This document shows, piece by piece, positions 52,811 to 64,000 of a stretch of 64,000 bases of DNA. Within the stretch, counting starts at the first letter, position 1. Each line of letters begins with the position of its first letter. The stretch comes from Apostichopus japonicus. Its lineage: Eukaryota; Echinodermata; Holothuroidea; Aspidochirotida; Stichopodidae. The position numbers and the translations under genes were made by a program. The stretch spans positions 35,378,668 through 35,442,667 of the forward strand of contig NC_092569.1 of assembly GCF_037975245.1 (NCBI RefSeq). The letters run 5' to 3'. The notes below the pieces were generated by a model that saw only the letters and a program-made list of their open reading frames with translations, did no database searches and was not told the origin of the DNA.

Positions 52811-55335
52811 AACTTTCTTTCAATAGTGCAGTAAGCTTCAGTTGCATTATGTTAAATTGTCCTTGTTCCGATCCATACAGCATAACACCTACTGTATACT
52901 TATTAACTATCGTGCCTCTAGTTCCAACGACAGCAACGGTATTGCAATTCAATCAATGTTAATGTATTTGGTTTTAAACGAATATTAATTACAATGATCA
53001 CTTTTAATCTACAATACATTTAGTGTGGTTTATGTTAAAGTTATGTAGTTGTGTGCCAAACGTCAATGCTAGTAAGCCGATGAAATTAGTAGGAATGTTT
53101 ATTTACTTGTGCTGGTTAAGCTGCTATTATATATACTTTTAAGAAACATTTATGAGAGATTATCTTAGCAAAGTTGCTTCGCTTTTGGTTGGAAGGCAAA
53201 TTAAAGAAGTATCGAAAAGACAGGAACTGATACTATAAATTAGCACTATATTACATGCATGAACTAGTACAATACATCTTATATACCGCGAAATGTACGG
53301 TATGATCTATTTTACACTATCAATATGTATGTACAAATATCTAATTTACACAGTTTGGAACATTCCAAGTTTTGCGGCGTTATGCTATATGAATAATACT
53401 TCCTTGTTTTATGATGCCTACGTCAAATCCTGTTTGCGGAATCGAGTATCCTCACATCTGATTGAATTAACATGTCAGCTGTTTCACTGGGCTTTGACTC
53501 ATTTTTTTTTATTGACTGTAAGAATTACATCAATAATGACTGTACATTATCAGGAAAGTTTACATAAGATATTGAATCAAAAGAGAATGTTTTGACATAT
53601 GAAAAGGTACGTTGATATTAGATTTTTCTTTGATACCAATTTTAAATGAAATTTATATCTGTTAACCAGCAGAGTAGAGCTACTTTATAGGCGTAGCTAT
53701 AAGTGGTTCATTTAACAGTGACCCCAATTCTCAGGGGGTCCCGAGGGTTGTCTCCCAACAGTTTTAGCCAACGGAGACAACTGCAACTCATGTTTTTGCA
53801 TGAATGATTCATTTATTGCCAGCATGCCTATGCCAATGTATTATTTCGATGACAGTGACGTAGCCAGAGGTAGAGGAAAAGCTGTCCCTTCCGCACATAC
53901 AAAACATTTTCAGGGACGTAAACTGGGACGGCAAGGAAATTTAACAAAAGAAAAATAAATAGCTATCATAAATGATACTGGATAGGCTACTTTATGTTAC
54001 AGCACGGCGTTAAGTGCTTCTCAGAAGGCTTCTCTCTTTAGCGATATGCCTATTAAAAATGTTGACAACGGAGACACTGTCAGTCATGATTTTGCATGAA
54101 TAAATATATTAGTACCAGCATGCCTACGCCATTCTATTATTCAGCTGACAGTGGTGTAGCCAGAGGTAGAGGAAAAGTTGTCCCTCCCACACACACAAAA
54201 CATTTTCAGGGACGTAAACTGGGACGGCAAGGAAAATGGTTAGCATTCTATAACACACAAACGCAAATTCAAATGGATTTTATATATCATGAAAACGATG
54301 GAATTATTTTGCTTCTAAGCACTCTTACCTATTCTCCAAGGTAAAGGGACGCTCGTCCCCTTAGGCCCCACACCTCTCCTAAGATCCCTCCGCAGTACGG
54401 ACGTCCACCTAAAATGTGAACTGAATTTCGTAACAGGGTGCACATACTGTACATGTTCATGCACTTACATATCAGTACAGTCGTTAAGTCAACCTTGTAT
54501 AGTAGTTATGCAGTAGTTCACGCAAATTCTGTGAAATAGTGCAGTATTATTAATCGAAACTTGTATTGCAAATGCCAGACATGCCAGAGATATAAAACGA
54601 ACAAAATGAAATTGATACACTTCTCAACTATAGCGATGCATTCCACGGCATAACTATCTTTTAGCTAACTCTTAGAATTGTATCAGGAAAAAATACATTG
54701 GTATGTCAACCAGTTGAACTTTTCGGATACATTGGAGATAAGAAATGAAACTTTTAATACAAGTCGAAAGTTTGAAATAAAATGTCGTACTTTAAGTTGT
54801 GAGCATAATCAGTGGAATTTTGTGAGATAATATAGTTGACATTTCAAGATAATTCTTGATACAATACGTCAAACTTTGGAAGTATACCTCGTATTGCCGG
54901 GCTGACTATAGTTACACGTAAAGAGAACAGGATATTCCATACAAGTGACGCGGAACATAAACTATATATTGGATGTTATACCTGGTTAGCTTACTCTTCG
55001 ATATATGAATTCTCGTAGGCATTGACTTCGAAAGCCATAGCAGATTGGGACAAATAAAGATTGAAACACATTTGGCAACTTCTGTGTGTGAAATCGACTC
55101 TCGTATTAAATCAATCATTGCATGTGAAAACAAAAAGAAACAAAATACACTATAATATTTCGTAATCGCTATGTCGACATAAATTGTGTCGGTCTAGTCG
55201 TTCTCGAATTGAATCTACATTCTCCTTAAAAAAGGAAGGACTAACGCCCCTGTAGTTACATTAGAAACAACCATATCACACGGAACATATTCGTTTTGCT
55301 GAATTAGGACTGAAAGTTGCGCAAAATAATTCAGA
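52811..55335. other. Intergenic DNA upstream of FREP-C
   Basis: Matches 7275-9600. The GTGGCGTAGC repeat occurs twice, at about 53665-53950 and 54062-54240, the second being an extra tandem piece not seen in copy A. No gene is seen. Confidence 0.5.
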
Positions 55336-58300
55336 TAAGTTGACATAACATTTAGCTGACTTGAATCTTCTATGACAATCATCAATTAAAACACTTACAT
55401 TAAATCACATCCAATAATAAATATTCATATATCAACCTTCTATATCGATACTTTCAGAGCAATATCTATGTATGTCCCCTCCATATAAATGAATTAACTT
55501 TCAAAGAAAGTTTAAACTTGGGAAACAACGGTTTAAATTCCAACCAGTAAAATGCAGATTAATTTTCAAATGTTTGAGGGATGTGCAATGTTATGGTTAT
55601 AATAACAGGGACTATATCATCTTTGTTACACCATGTTTAATGTAATAGGCTATCATAAATAGCAGTCCATCAGTGTGTAGACATGGAGGTAGATTAACAT
55701 TATTGATTTTTTAGCGTCATGGCCACTGTACATTGTCACATGGTTAGTGGTTTAATCCTGTACACTCGAAGAAAAATTCTAATTTTGGTAATTGTTTTTT
55801 ACTCCTAATTGTTTTTCCATGTTTTAACATTGCAGGAGAAAAACAGAAAAGAATCACAAGGGAATTGAAAGTTGCAATTAAAAGGGGAAAAATAAGCTAA
55901 ATTGGAAATTATAAATAAAGTTGAAAATATATTTTGATCGAATGGTATTTGCGTCTGTAACCTTTGTAGTTCAGTCACGTGGTCCACCGACTGAGCTGTC
56001 CAGCTGTTAGTTGGAGGTGAACCAAACAAAGCCATGTTGGGTCTCAGTCAGAATATTACATAAATTGTAATACTAGTGTCATTTTTGTTTTCACTTATCA
56101 AATTTGAAATAAATTTAATTGATTTGTTGATCCGTACAGATTTTATAACCTGGCATACTGGCATTACTATGCAATTTAATTACACCAATTTACATTTTAA
56201 CCAGTGTTTTATTGACATTTGAATTGAATTATGTTAATTTTGTAATAACATGTTGTTGAAACTAACTAAACAAATCCCCTCCCTAAGTTCCCCATCTCCA
56301 AACTCCTACAAATGCTTTGAGTAAAAGTGGCATCATTTTGTTCAAGAAGTTTTGTTGAGTTTGAAGTTGACATGATTTTAATTTATAAATGGGGTGGCTG
56401 TAAGGTTAATGCCAGAAGATGATGCACCATTAGTCTACTGGACCAACCCAATGCACTGACAGGTTAACCAACTGTTTGCAGTTTGTTATTGTTATGGGAA
56501 CAAACTGTTTGCAGTTTGTTACTTTTATGGGTTATAAAATTCACGTTATGTAAAAATCTTTAAAGTTATCATATATATTTTAAATGTTAGTTATCTTTCA
56601 GATAGTAATCATATAAATATTCCATTTTATCATAAAACAGTCGTCAGCAACGGAAGAAGATGTCTTGGAGCGTGAGAGGCAAAGGGCAGAAGGAATCACT
56701 CCGACTGAGTTAAAAGGAGGACATAACAAAATTAAGACAGAAATGACTTCTGGATCTCTAACCATTACCATCTGAGTCAAAGAAGCTTACATTAGTGAGT
56801 GGACTAGTAACATGATATTTCTGATATCCATTTTGGTCAACTTGATATCGAGAGATAAGGCTTTAATTCTTCAAGGATCATAGTAAGCTAGCAAACAAGC
56901 CGGGTTACTTTGTTTGAAGACGGAGCTGGATGAGTGATTTAATCAACGTTCTGCTTGTGCAGTTAAACATAATTAAAAACATGTTCAAAAAACAAAACAC
57001 GTTAAGGTGCATAATTTCATACCTTTTTTTTTCACTTGGAAATTCCATCAGATGTTTCAACGATGTCCTCTTCAATAATTACATAAGAATATTTGGTGAT
57101 CAACCCATGATACAGATATGCTACTTCTGAGAATGCCATGTTGATAAAACTAATATCAACTCATAGCAACAGTTTGTCAAGTTTGCTGGAACGAGAAAGG
57201 ACTGATATGACAGCGCCCTCTGTTAATTTTGTTTGCGACTGGATAGTCCCTTTGTTATTGAACACATTCAAGACAAAGTTGTCAAACTGAGAACAAATCT
57301 TGTACTTAATATGTTAATTTGTTACAAATTTACCAATTTACAAACTTAACAAACGAGTTCAATTGATCTCATTTATTTATTAATGTTAATTTGTATTATT
57401 TATATACCTATAATGATCCTATAATTCTCAGTATCCTCATCTTAGTACTGATTGCTAACATTTTACGTCAACCTTGATCTGTGCATAGTTTCCAAACTTT
57501 ATTACTGTTTGGTGAATTAATATTTGGAGATGTTAGTGGAAAGATGACACCGTCTTTTATATTTTCTTCAAATCAGAGGGGCAATTTAGAAAGTAATTTT
57601 ATCATTTAGTATGTGTTGTCTCACTATAGACGTTTATATAGGCGTTTTGTTTAATTAACAATATAAATAATTAACTTCATTTTGTGTAGCATATTGTATT
57701 AAGAACCTCATATCTTAAGATTTATAGATTTATTTAAGACTGTTTACCAAAGGAAGCTTAGAATAAGTGCTACAAGTTTTCTGATAAATCAAGTCAAATA
57801 AGGGGATGCGACTTTTTAGTACCAAAGATATTTTGATGTTGCTATTTTCCTTAAAAAAAGCAATGCAATTAGTAATTTGTCTGTGAACTTAGGAACACAT
57901 GTTATGGTATATTTGAGTTTAATTAAAATTGATTATTATTTCCTTAAAAAAAAGGATATTCTCGAGAGAGGTCTGTAACAAAACTAGCCAATGTGCACAT
58001 GCTATGCTATTGAATTGGCATTGTTTCAGAAATAATGATCAAACAACCAGGGGTCCTTGAAGATAATTATTGCAAGACGAAGAACATATCAAACTTCCAT
58101 ATAGAACATTCCCTACAGATGGATCTTTGCCGCACAGGGGAGCAAAACAGACTGCTGATATAACGATACATTATATTGATGCATTAATGACAGGATTTGC
58201 ATAGTGTTGTGGGTATATGTGACGGAGAAGGATGGAGAGTGGAGGGGTATACGGGTATAGAAATGAAATGAAACAGTTTAATGTAAATATTACTTCACAA

Positions 58301-58430
58301 AACTGCTTTCTTTGAAACTAAACCCACCGTGTCATCTGAAGATTTAACACACAATGCAGGCAACACTATATATGTCAACTAATCTATGTAGAAAAATATC
58401 TTTCAAATCCTCCCCCCCCCCCCCCTCCAA
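55336..58430. other. Copy-specific intergenic insertion (3.1 kb)
   Basis: It interrupts the duplication at the same point as the 31405 insertion but is not similar to it by eye. It holds a tRNA-like SINE head (55939-56005) and an exon-like island (56641-56775). A C-run lies near 58410-58424 at its right end. The rest is AT-rich without a supportable gene. Confidence 0.45.
55939..56005 (-). mobile_element. tRNA-derived SINE head
   Basis: The minus strand reads gacagctcagtcggtgga, close to a tRNA A-box. Then cgtgactgaactacaaagg occupies the place of an anticodon arm, followed by a degraded B-box region (ggttacagacgcaaat). The mismatches and lack of a full cloverleaf argue for a SINE remnant, not a tRNA gene. 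Confidence 0.45.
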
Positions 58431-59055
58431 CAAAAAAAGTTGTGAGAAACTGAAAGAAGAGCTTCAATTTTGTTTAGGTCATGATGCTCATAAGTATACT
58501 CATATTTAAACTGTTGTTGCATGGTACGATAAATTTAATGTCATCATTATATGAGTATCAACTTCACAAGATTACAAACAGAAGAAAGGGCAGAATGTTC
58601 GTAACATAATAAATGTTAAGCGTTAAACATCATTTTCTTCAACTGGTTGCTATTTAATTTGCCGTTACTGTATTGTGTAGTCCAAATGTAGCGTTTATTG
58701 AGTTTTTAAAGCATTGTAGTAGATTATGTGTGGTTCCTAAATGTTGTGTCTTTTCTTCCGTTTGAATAGGTTCTTTGTTTTGTGAGTAGTTCCACGACAA
58801 CCCTGATAATGACTTTAATCGTTGTCATCAGGTGACTTCTCGACTGCGCTAAATCTGAAACGATTGGTAAAGATGAAGTCTCCCAGTCCTGATATATGTT
58901 TGTCAAAGACACCGAGGATCGTTACGTATCCACTGTCACGCAAATCCTAGTTTTCATGAAACAAATAATATTTTAAAAAAATGGAGGGGGTGGAGATAGA
59001 CTCCGAGATGCAAAACAATAAAATAAAACTGACAAGTTTACTTTAATTTTTGATT

Positions 59056-59061
59056 TTTATT
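59056..59061 (-). terminator. FREP-D polyadenylation signal
   Basis: AATAAA on the minus strand about 290 nt beyond the FREP-D stop, in the conserved position. Confidence 0.4.
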
Positions 59062-59351
59062 CTTTTGTGAGACTCATACTATAATCAATTTGCAAACTAT
59101 TGATCAACAGCATGCTGGTCAACATTCATAATTATATATCAATTTCAATTCATACTATCTTCTCATTCCCCTAATAATGAATTATTTGTCGAATCGCTCT
59201 GTTCTTTATTCGGTTACATGTTGTTCTTCGTTCTTGTATGTCGCAGTTTCTGTGGTAGGACGCTCGAAGATTTGAGCGGAAGGATCAATCATTCTTTTAT
59301 CTTCTTAGTAAACCCTGCTTTTTGGGCAGTGTTTTCTTGATATGTTTTTGT

Positions 59352-59698
59352 CTACACCGGCTTTATTTTCATATCTGTGTATTTCAGGCTACATCCATAA
59401 CCATTCAAACTATAACATTCCCAGAACATATTCGTTCCTCGAGTAGAGCCGTCGTAGTCTGCGTTGAGGTGACTATATGCGCACTGAGCACATTTGCTGT
59501 CACCGTCTGGAAATGCCATGCAATAGTAATAATAAGTGGGACGCTTAGTCCGACAATACGAATAACTACAGTGATAATAACGATAGAACCACCAGGCTCC
59601 TCTATGTCTCTCAGCACAGTCAAAGTTACTCCATCCATCGTTATCCCGGTCTTTTGTACTGAATTGTTTATTGTTGCTACCAGAAAAACGATTATAAC
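59352..59698 (-). CDS. FREP-D last FReD exon (gene otherwise missing)
   Basis: A 347-nt exon after a gttacag acceptor, phase 1. It encodes QFSTKDRDNDGW, CAERHRGAWWF, a 34-codon Tyr/Cys-rich insert (59484-59585), SHLNADYDGST and MKIKPV, then TAG. All FReD landmarks are present and the frame is intact. Upstream, 690 bp of intron homology ends at the retroelement. The rest of the gene is therefore deleted, lies beyond position 64000, or is misassembled. Confidence 0.7.
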
Positions 59699-60388
59699 CT
59701 GTAACAAACGAGAAAGAGTAAATAAACTGTTCAATTTATAAACTTTGAACGAACCCAACATCGGATACAAGATAGAGGGCAGTGCGTTTTGTCCTACTAA
59801 GATGAACACGTCAGTTCCGCAAGTATTTTTTTTTTTGTGTTCAATATTTAAGATATTTAGGATTTAGGATAAGTAGGTATTTTGTCTTTGCAAGGACGCT
59901 TTTATATATTTTTTTGTTTTTGTTCCGTTTGAAAAACAGTTCCACAACGGGAGTCATATACAGATGGGGAAACTACTAGATTTGGGTAACTAGAGTCGCT
60001 AATATCGCTCTTTGTTTTATATTTATTTATCGGCATTTGTTTACAATACTATTCATTCCTTATTTCTTTGATTGTTATTTCTAAGTTTACAACTGAGTAG
60101 TTTCCTACTCTGTCAAAACTCTAGTTACAAATTCCTTGTGTGTGTGTCGGTGTTAAATCTTACAATTTGTTGAATAATATTATGTTTAATTTAATTTGCA
60201 TAACAAAATGTTCATTTATCCACTCATTCAACCCAGTGCTTATTTTGTGCTTGTACCACATATACTAACTTAGGTTCTCTTCGAACTTGGACAAGGAGGG
60301 TGGAAAAAAAGGGGGGGGGGCTGTGTGATGTAGCTTCATATACCATTCAAGTTAGGAAAACAACGTATCATTGAAAGATCTAGTCCTG
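59699..60388 (-). other. FREP-D last intron, truncated
   Basis: Homologous to 10371-11060 and 38998-39680, including the G-run near 60311-60320. Homology stops between 60388 and 60391. Confidence 0.65.
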
Positions 60389-63300
60389 TGTATTTCTTTA
60401 GCTCTTTTAATTAAGGGGACTTGCCAGTATCCCTTCAATAAGTCATATTTACTCACAAATTTTGAATTCCCAATACGATCGATGCAATCATCGAGACGAG
60501 GTATAGGATGAGAATCGGTGACTGTCACTGAATTTACTTTCCTATAATCTATGCATAACCTTTGGGATCCATCTTCCTTGGGTACTAGTAATATAGGTGA
60601 AGACCAAGGGCTATGACTAGGAGAAATAATCCCGTTCTCAAGCATATATTCAATTTCTTTCCTAACCACAGATAGTTTTGAAGGATTGAGTCTATATGGG
60701 TGTTGTTTTATTGGTTTTGCATCCCCAACATCAACATCATGGAACAATACACTTGTTTTTCCTGGAATATCGTGAAGAATACTTGGAAACGAAGAGATTA
60801 ACCGTTTCAGATCTTCCCTTTCATTCCGCTGTAGGTGACCTAACTTGCTGTCAAGATTGCAAAGAACTTCAGAGTTCGTTTTAGTCACTTTTAAGTACTT
60901 TCCCAACAATTCTGTCTCATCACCATTATCCTCTACTACTGACATCACACAAAAATTGTCTTCTCCCCTCTCATGATACGATTTCAACATGTTAATGTGA
61001 CACAGACGGTTAGACTTACGCCGTCCAGGAGTATCAATAATGTAGTTCACATCACTAATTTTCTTTGCAACACGATACGGTCCAGAGAATCTAGCACGCA
61101 ATGGTTCACCGTGTACTGGCAGTAAAACTAAGACCTTTTCCCCAGTCTGAAAACTTCTTTCTTTTGACTTCTGATCGAACCTTTTCTTCATTCGATCTTG
61201 ACTCTTTAACAAATTATCCTTTGCCAATTTGCTAGCCTTGTGCAATCTCTCATTCAAATCTGATACATAATCTAGTACATTGACCTCAGCAGGCGAATCT
61301 GTCAACCACTTTTCCTTCATTAACTTCAAAGGCCCACGAACCTCATGCCCATAAATTAACTCAAAGGGGCTGAAACCCGTAGACTCATTTGGTGTTTCTC
61401 TAGTTGCAAATACCACAAAGTCGATACCTTTATCCCAATCCATCTGACTTTCGTGACAGAACGTTTTTAGCATATTTTTAAGGGTTTGGTGGTAACGCTC
61501 TAGTGCACCTTGGGATTCGGGGTGGTAGGCAGATGACGCCGTTTGCCGAATACCTAGTGTTTGCAATACTTCTGAGAACAACCCGCTCATGAAATTTGAA
61601 CCTCGATCATGTTGTACTTCCCTAGGAAGTCCAACTCTGGTAAAGAACTTCAAAAGTGCATCAGAAACAGATTTTGCCGAAATATTTCGAAGTGGGATTG
61701 CTTCAGGGTATCTGGTAGCCACGTCTATTATCGTCAAAAGATACATAAAACCGGACTTGGTTTTGGGGAGTGGACCAACACAATCAATGATAACTTTATC
61801 AAAAGGCTGCCCTACTGCGGGGATAGGAATGAGGGGAGCACTCTTAATTTTCTGGTTTGGTTTACCTACAATTTGGCACGTTTTACAACTTCTACAAAAC
61901 TCACTTACATCTTTATATAACTTTGGCCAGCAGAAGTGCCGCAGTATGCGATCTCTAGTCTTCCTAACGCCTAAATGACCTGACATTGCATGGTCATGAG
62001 CAACCTGAATGATCTGAGCCCTGTACTCTGACGGGACAACAATCTGATGAAAAATTAGCCATTCTTCATTGGCTGCTATTTGTGGGTGCCGCCATTTTCG
62101 CATAAGCACCCCAGACTTTGACATATAATACCCTACTGGTATCTTAGAAATCTCCTGAACAGTATGAACCGATTGCAGAAGTTTCTTGATTTGATCGTCA
62201 GCTTTTTGCCTTTCGATCAAGTGTTGTTGATCTAAAACCAATGGTTTGACAACATCAGCATTTTTTGCTGGATTCTTATTAAATTGATTTTGTCGAGATA
62301 AATCATTAAGATTTTCAAAGAATGTTCCTGCCAGTTGGAAACATTCATCACCTGTTGGAACATTAGTATCATTCACATTAGGTGCTTTAAGAGCCATAGA
62401 ATTAGTTGTTACACAAGCCGGAAAAATACCAGGAAATTCTGTTAACAACCGTTCTGTTTCCTCATTAGACTGAGGTTGGTTACATACATGGACACAGGGG
62501 GAAGTGTGGACTTGGCCACCAGCAATATCATTGCCAAGGAGAAAATCTATACCGTCGACCGGCAACCTCTCTACTACTCCTATCTCGACTACCTTAGAGA
62601 CATACTCACAATCGAACTGAAGTTTAACGAGGGGGGCTCTCACGGTATCCTCTCCCATACCCCTTACTAACACATGTATTGGACTGGTTTCTGCGCCATG
62701 ACTTGGCGAAAACACATTACGCAACATCAAAGAACGTGATGCCCCAGTATCCCTCAATATATGAATTTCTGAAAAATCATTAGTGCCTGTCCTAGTTACA
62801 GTGCCAACTGACATAAAATTATCGTAGCCATGTGGTTTGAGATTTGCCCTAATTTTCTCAATTTGACTACTAGAAAGCTTGCTTTTCGAAAATATGCTAT
62901 TGTCCTTAACATAGTTCGGTTGAATGAGTGGGGATCCCATAATTAACTTTTGTTTACTGGCAATAAACGCCGTTGGCTTTTCAATTTCTCTCAACTGTTT
63001 GAAACAACTTTCATAAACATGGCCAATTTTGTGACAAAAACTGCACGTGGGCCTATTTCTGGAAACTGCATTTCCAAAACTACCCCTTCTTGTGTCAGAA
63101 TCATTGCCCTCTCCTGATCTCCCATATTTGCCCTTTCCTTTGAAATAATTTGGAACTCTGGGATTCTGGGATTGACTAAATGAGCTCTTGTGAACCAGCT
63201 CATAATCATCTGCAACAATGGCAGCTTTCTCCATTTGCTCTACCCCCCTATCTGAAAGATGAGTTCTAATCTCCCTTGGAAGACAGTTACAAAATTCTTC

Positions 63301-64000
63301 CATCAAAATTAACTCTCTTAATAGCTCAAAATCAACTCCAACTTTCTTAGAAGCAAGCCACTTATCAAATAGTTCCGATTTTGTTCTACTGAATTCTACA
63401 TGCGTTTGATCTGGACTTTTGCGTTTTGTATTTCTGAACTTTTGATGATATGCCTCTGGTACTAGCTGAGAAGCATTTAAGACTCGTTCTTTGACTTTTA
63501 AATAGTCTGAACCTACAGAGTACGACAATGACGTGTAAACGTCTTTTGCTCTTCCTGTGAATACACTATGAAGCAATGTGGTCCAATATTTGTTAGGCCA
63601 CCCTAACTTTCTCGCCAAATTTTCAAACGATGTAAAAAATCTGTCTACGTCATTTTCATCAAACTGAGGAACTAGCCTTATGTTCTTAGAGAAATCAAAA
63701 GACGATGAAGATTGCCCTATGTGACTTTTCGTTTCCAGCGTTTTAAGAGCCATTTTATGTTCTAATTCCTTCAGTCTAAATTCGTTCTCTATCTTTAACT
63801 TTTCACTTTCACGTATCTCTCTTTCGTTTTGCAATTCTAGTTCCCTAATCTTCAATTGGATTGTTAATTTCTTTAATTCTTCACTTTCTTCACTAGATTT
63901 TGGCATATCCTCCCCTTTTCCTTTGATGAAACCCCATTTTAGTAAATGATTACCAACTATACGATTCAACTGAGGTTTCTTAGCAGCTGGAGGTACTACG
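60352..64000 (-). CDS. Gag-pol polyprotein, partial at both ends
   Basis: The frame is open to the window edge; residue numbers count from a codon at 63969. Residues 24-80 are charged and coiled-coil-like. Residues 95-260 resemble a SCAN-like capsid. A CX2CX4HX4C knuckle spans C309-C322. Protease has DTGA at 407-410. Integrase has an HHCC zinc region (H660, H665, C695, C698), the catalytic triad D729, D788 and E824 (D,D-35-E) and a GPY motif at 963-965. Reverse transcriptase starts near 1075 and includes DYRKVN and KYDLLKGYWQVP with the first catalytic Asp (D1176). It is cut after AKEI at 1193, so the YXDD box is missing. The last dozen residues come from FREP-D intron DNA. It cannot transpose on its own. 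Confidence 0.85.
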   Translation of the reverse strand, partial: VVPPAAKKPQLNRIVGNHLLKWGFIKGKGEDMPKSSEESEELKKLTIQLKIRELELQNEREIRESEKLKIENEFRLKELEHKMALKTLETKSHIGQSSSSFDFSKNIRLVPQFDENDVDRFFTSFENLARKLGWPNKYWTTLLHSVFTGRAKDVYTSLSYSVGSDYLKVKERVLNASQLVPEAYHQKFRNTKRKSPDQTHVEFSRTKSELFDKWLASKKVGVDFELLRELILMEEFCNCLPREIRTHLSDRGVEQMEKAAIVADDYELVHKSSFSQSQNPRVPNYFKGKGKYGRSGEGNDSDTRRGSFGNAVSRNRPTCSFCHKIGHVYESCFKQLREIEKPTAFIASKQKLIMGSPLIQPNYVKDNSIFSKSKLSSSQIEKIRANLKPHGYDNFMSVGTVTRTGTNDFSEIHILRDTGASRSLMLRNVFSPSHGAETSPIHVLVRGMGEDTVRAPLVKLQFDCEYVSKVVEIGVVERLPVDGIDFLLGNDIAGGQVHTSPCVHVCNQPQSNEETERLLTEFPGIFPACVTTNSMALKAPNVNDTNVPTGDECFQLAGTFFENLNDLSRQNQFNKNPAKNADVVKPLVLDQQHLIERQKADDQIKKLLQSVHTVQEISKIPVGYYMSKSGVLMRKWRHPQIAANEEWLIFHQIVVPSEYRAQIIQVAHDHAMSGHLGVRKTRDRILRHFCWPKLYKDVSEFCRSCKTCQIVGKPNQKIKSAPLIPIPAVGQPFDKVIIDCVGPLPKTKSGFMYLLTIIDVATRYPEAIPLRNISAKSVSDALLKFFTRVGLPREVQHDRGSNFMSGLFSEVLQTLGIRQTASSAYHPESQGALERYHQTLKNMLKTFCHESQMDWDKGIDFVVFATRETPNESTGFSPFELIYGHEVRGPLKLMKEKWLTDSPAEVNVLDYVSDLNERLHKASKLAKDNLLKSQDRMKKRFDQKSKERSFQTGEKVLVLLPVHGEPLRARFSGPYRVAKKISDVNYIIDTPGRRKSNRLCHINMLKSYHERGEDNFCVMSVVEDNGDETELLGKYLKVTKTNSEVLCNLDSKLGHLQRNEREDLKRLISSFPSILHDIPGKTSVLFHDVDVGDAKPIKQHPYRLNPSKLSVVRKEIEYMLENGIISPSHSPWSSPILLVPKEDGSQRLCIDYRKVNSVTVTDSHPIPRLDDCIDRIGNSKFVSKYDLLKGYWQVPLIKRAKEIHRTRSFNDTLFS
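60389..64000 (-). mobile_element. Gmr1-like Ty3/gypsy retrotransposon, 3'-truncated
   Basis: The internal region runs off the right edge at its 5' end and is cut inside reverse transcriptase at its 3' end. The domain order is gag, protease, integrase, reverse transcriptase, with integrase ahead of reverse transcriptase as in the deuterostome Gmr1 group and unlike ordinary gypsy elements. RNase H, most of reverse transcriptase and the 3' LTR are absent. No LTR is in view. The long open frame suggests a fairly recent insertion before truncation. Confidence 0.85.

Larger units (their letters stand above)
45260..60388. repeat. Segmental duplication, copy C
   Basis: Starts in register with position 1. 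It carries the first FREP-C exons, intron 1, upstream DNA and, after a unique insertion, the last exon of FREP-D. It ends abruptly at about 60388 at the retroelement junction. It lacks about 100 bp near 46985 that copy A keeps. Confidence 0.85.

Noticed and set aside
55939-56005. tRNA gene
   Set aside because: The A-box-like part is good but the B-box and stem pairing are degraded, so a SINE remnant fits better.
61589-61978. Plus-strand ORFs opposite the retroelement, 61589-61978 and 61609-61920
   Set aside because: They are antisense shadows of the integrase region.

Overview
This window reads as nuclear DNA of a deuterostome invertebrate, most likely an echinoderm and perhaps a sea cucumber. 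It is AT-rich, with genes split into short exons by long introns with GT..AG ends. It carries fibrinogen-related (FReD) genes and a Ty3/gypsy element with integrase upstream of reverse transcriptase, an order known from the deuterostome Gmr1 group. No ordinary long host ORF, rRNA or tRNA gene was seen. The host assignment is inference.

The main content is a tandem array of four related genes, all on the minus strand, here called FREP-A to FREP-D. FREP-A keeps exon 1 (6926-6991) and mini-exon 2 (200-230) and runs off the left edge. FREP-B spans 28515 down to 10021 and all its exons can be assembled in consistent phase. FREP-C spans 52536 down to 38669 and is a degraded copy. FREP-D shows only its last exon (59352-59698). 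The units are duplicated together with their 7-kb first introns and intergenic DNA.

The FREP-B product, about 970 residues, would be a secreted modular lectin-like protein. The order is signal peptide, a fibrinogen domain lacking its C-terminal third, a TIL cysteine-rich domain, seven EGF-like repeats and a complete C-terminal FReD. Six EGF repeats are separate 210-nt phase 0-0 exons in a tandem array of about 795-bp exon-plus-intron units; the seventh is fused to the first FReD exon. The last FReD exon carries a Tyr/Cys-rich insert of 28-34 codons between the two pocket cysteines. It differs strongly between paralogues yet keeps frame.

FREP-B has one +1 frameshift in an A-run of its last EGF repeat. 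FREP-C has a frameshift with stop, a shifted donor, a GT-to-AT donor change and a mostly deleted FReD exon.

Mobile and repeated DNA fills the rest. There is a 5'-truncated CR1/Rex1-like LINE (11340-12057), a SINE at matching places in FREP-B and FREP-C, GATATCGG-rich repeats, a long TA microsatellite and two copy-specific intergenic insertions. A Gmr1-like gag-pol element (60389 to the right edge) is truncated inside reverse transcriptase exactly where the FREP-D intron homology stops.
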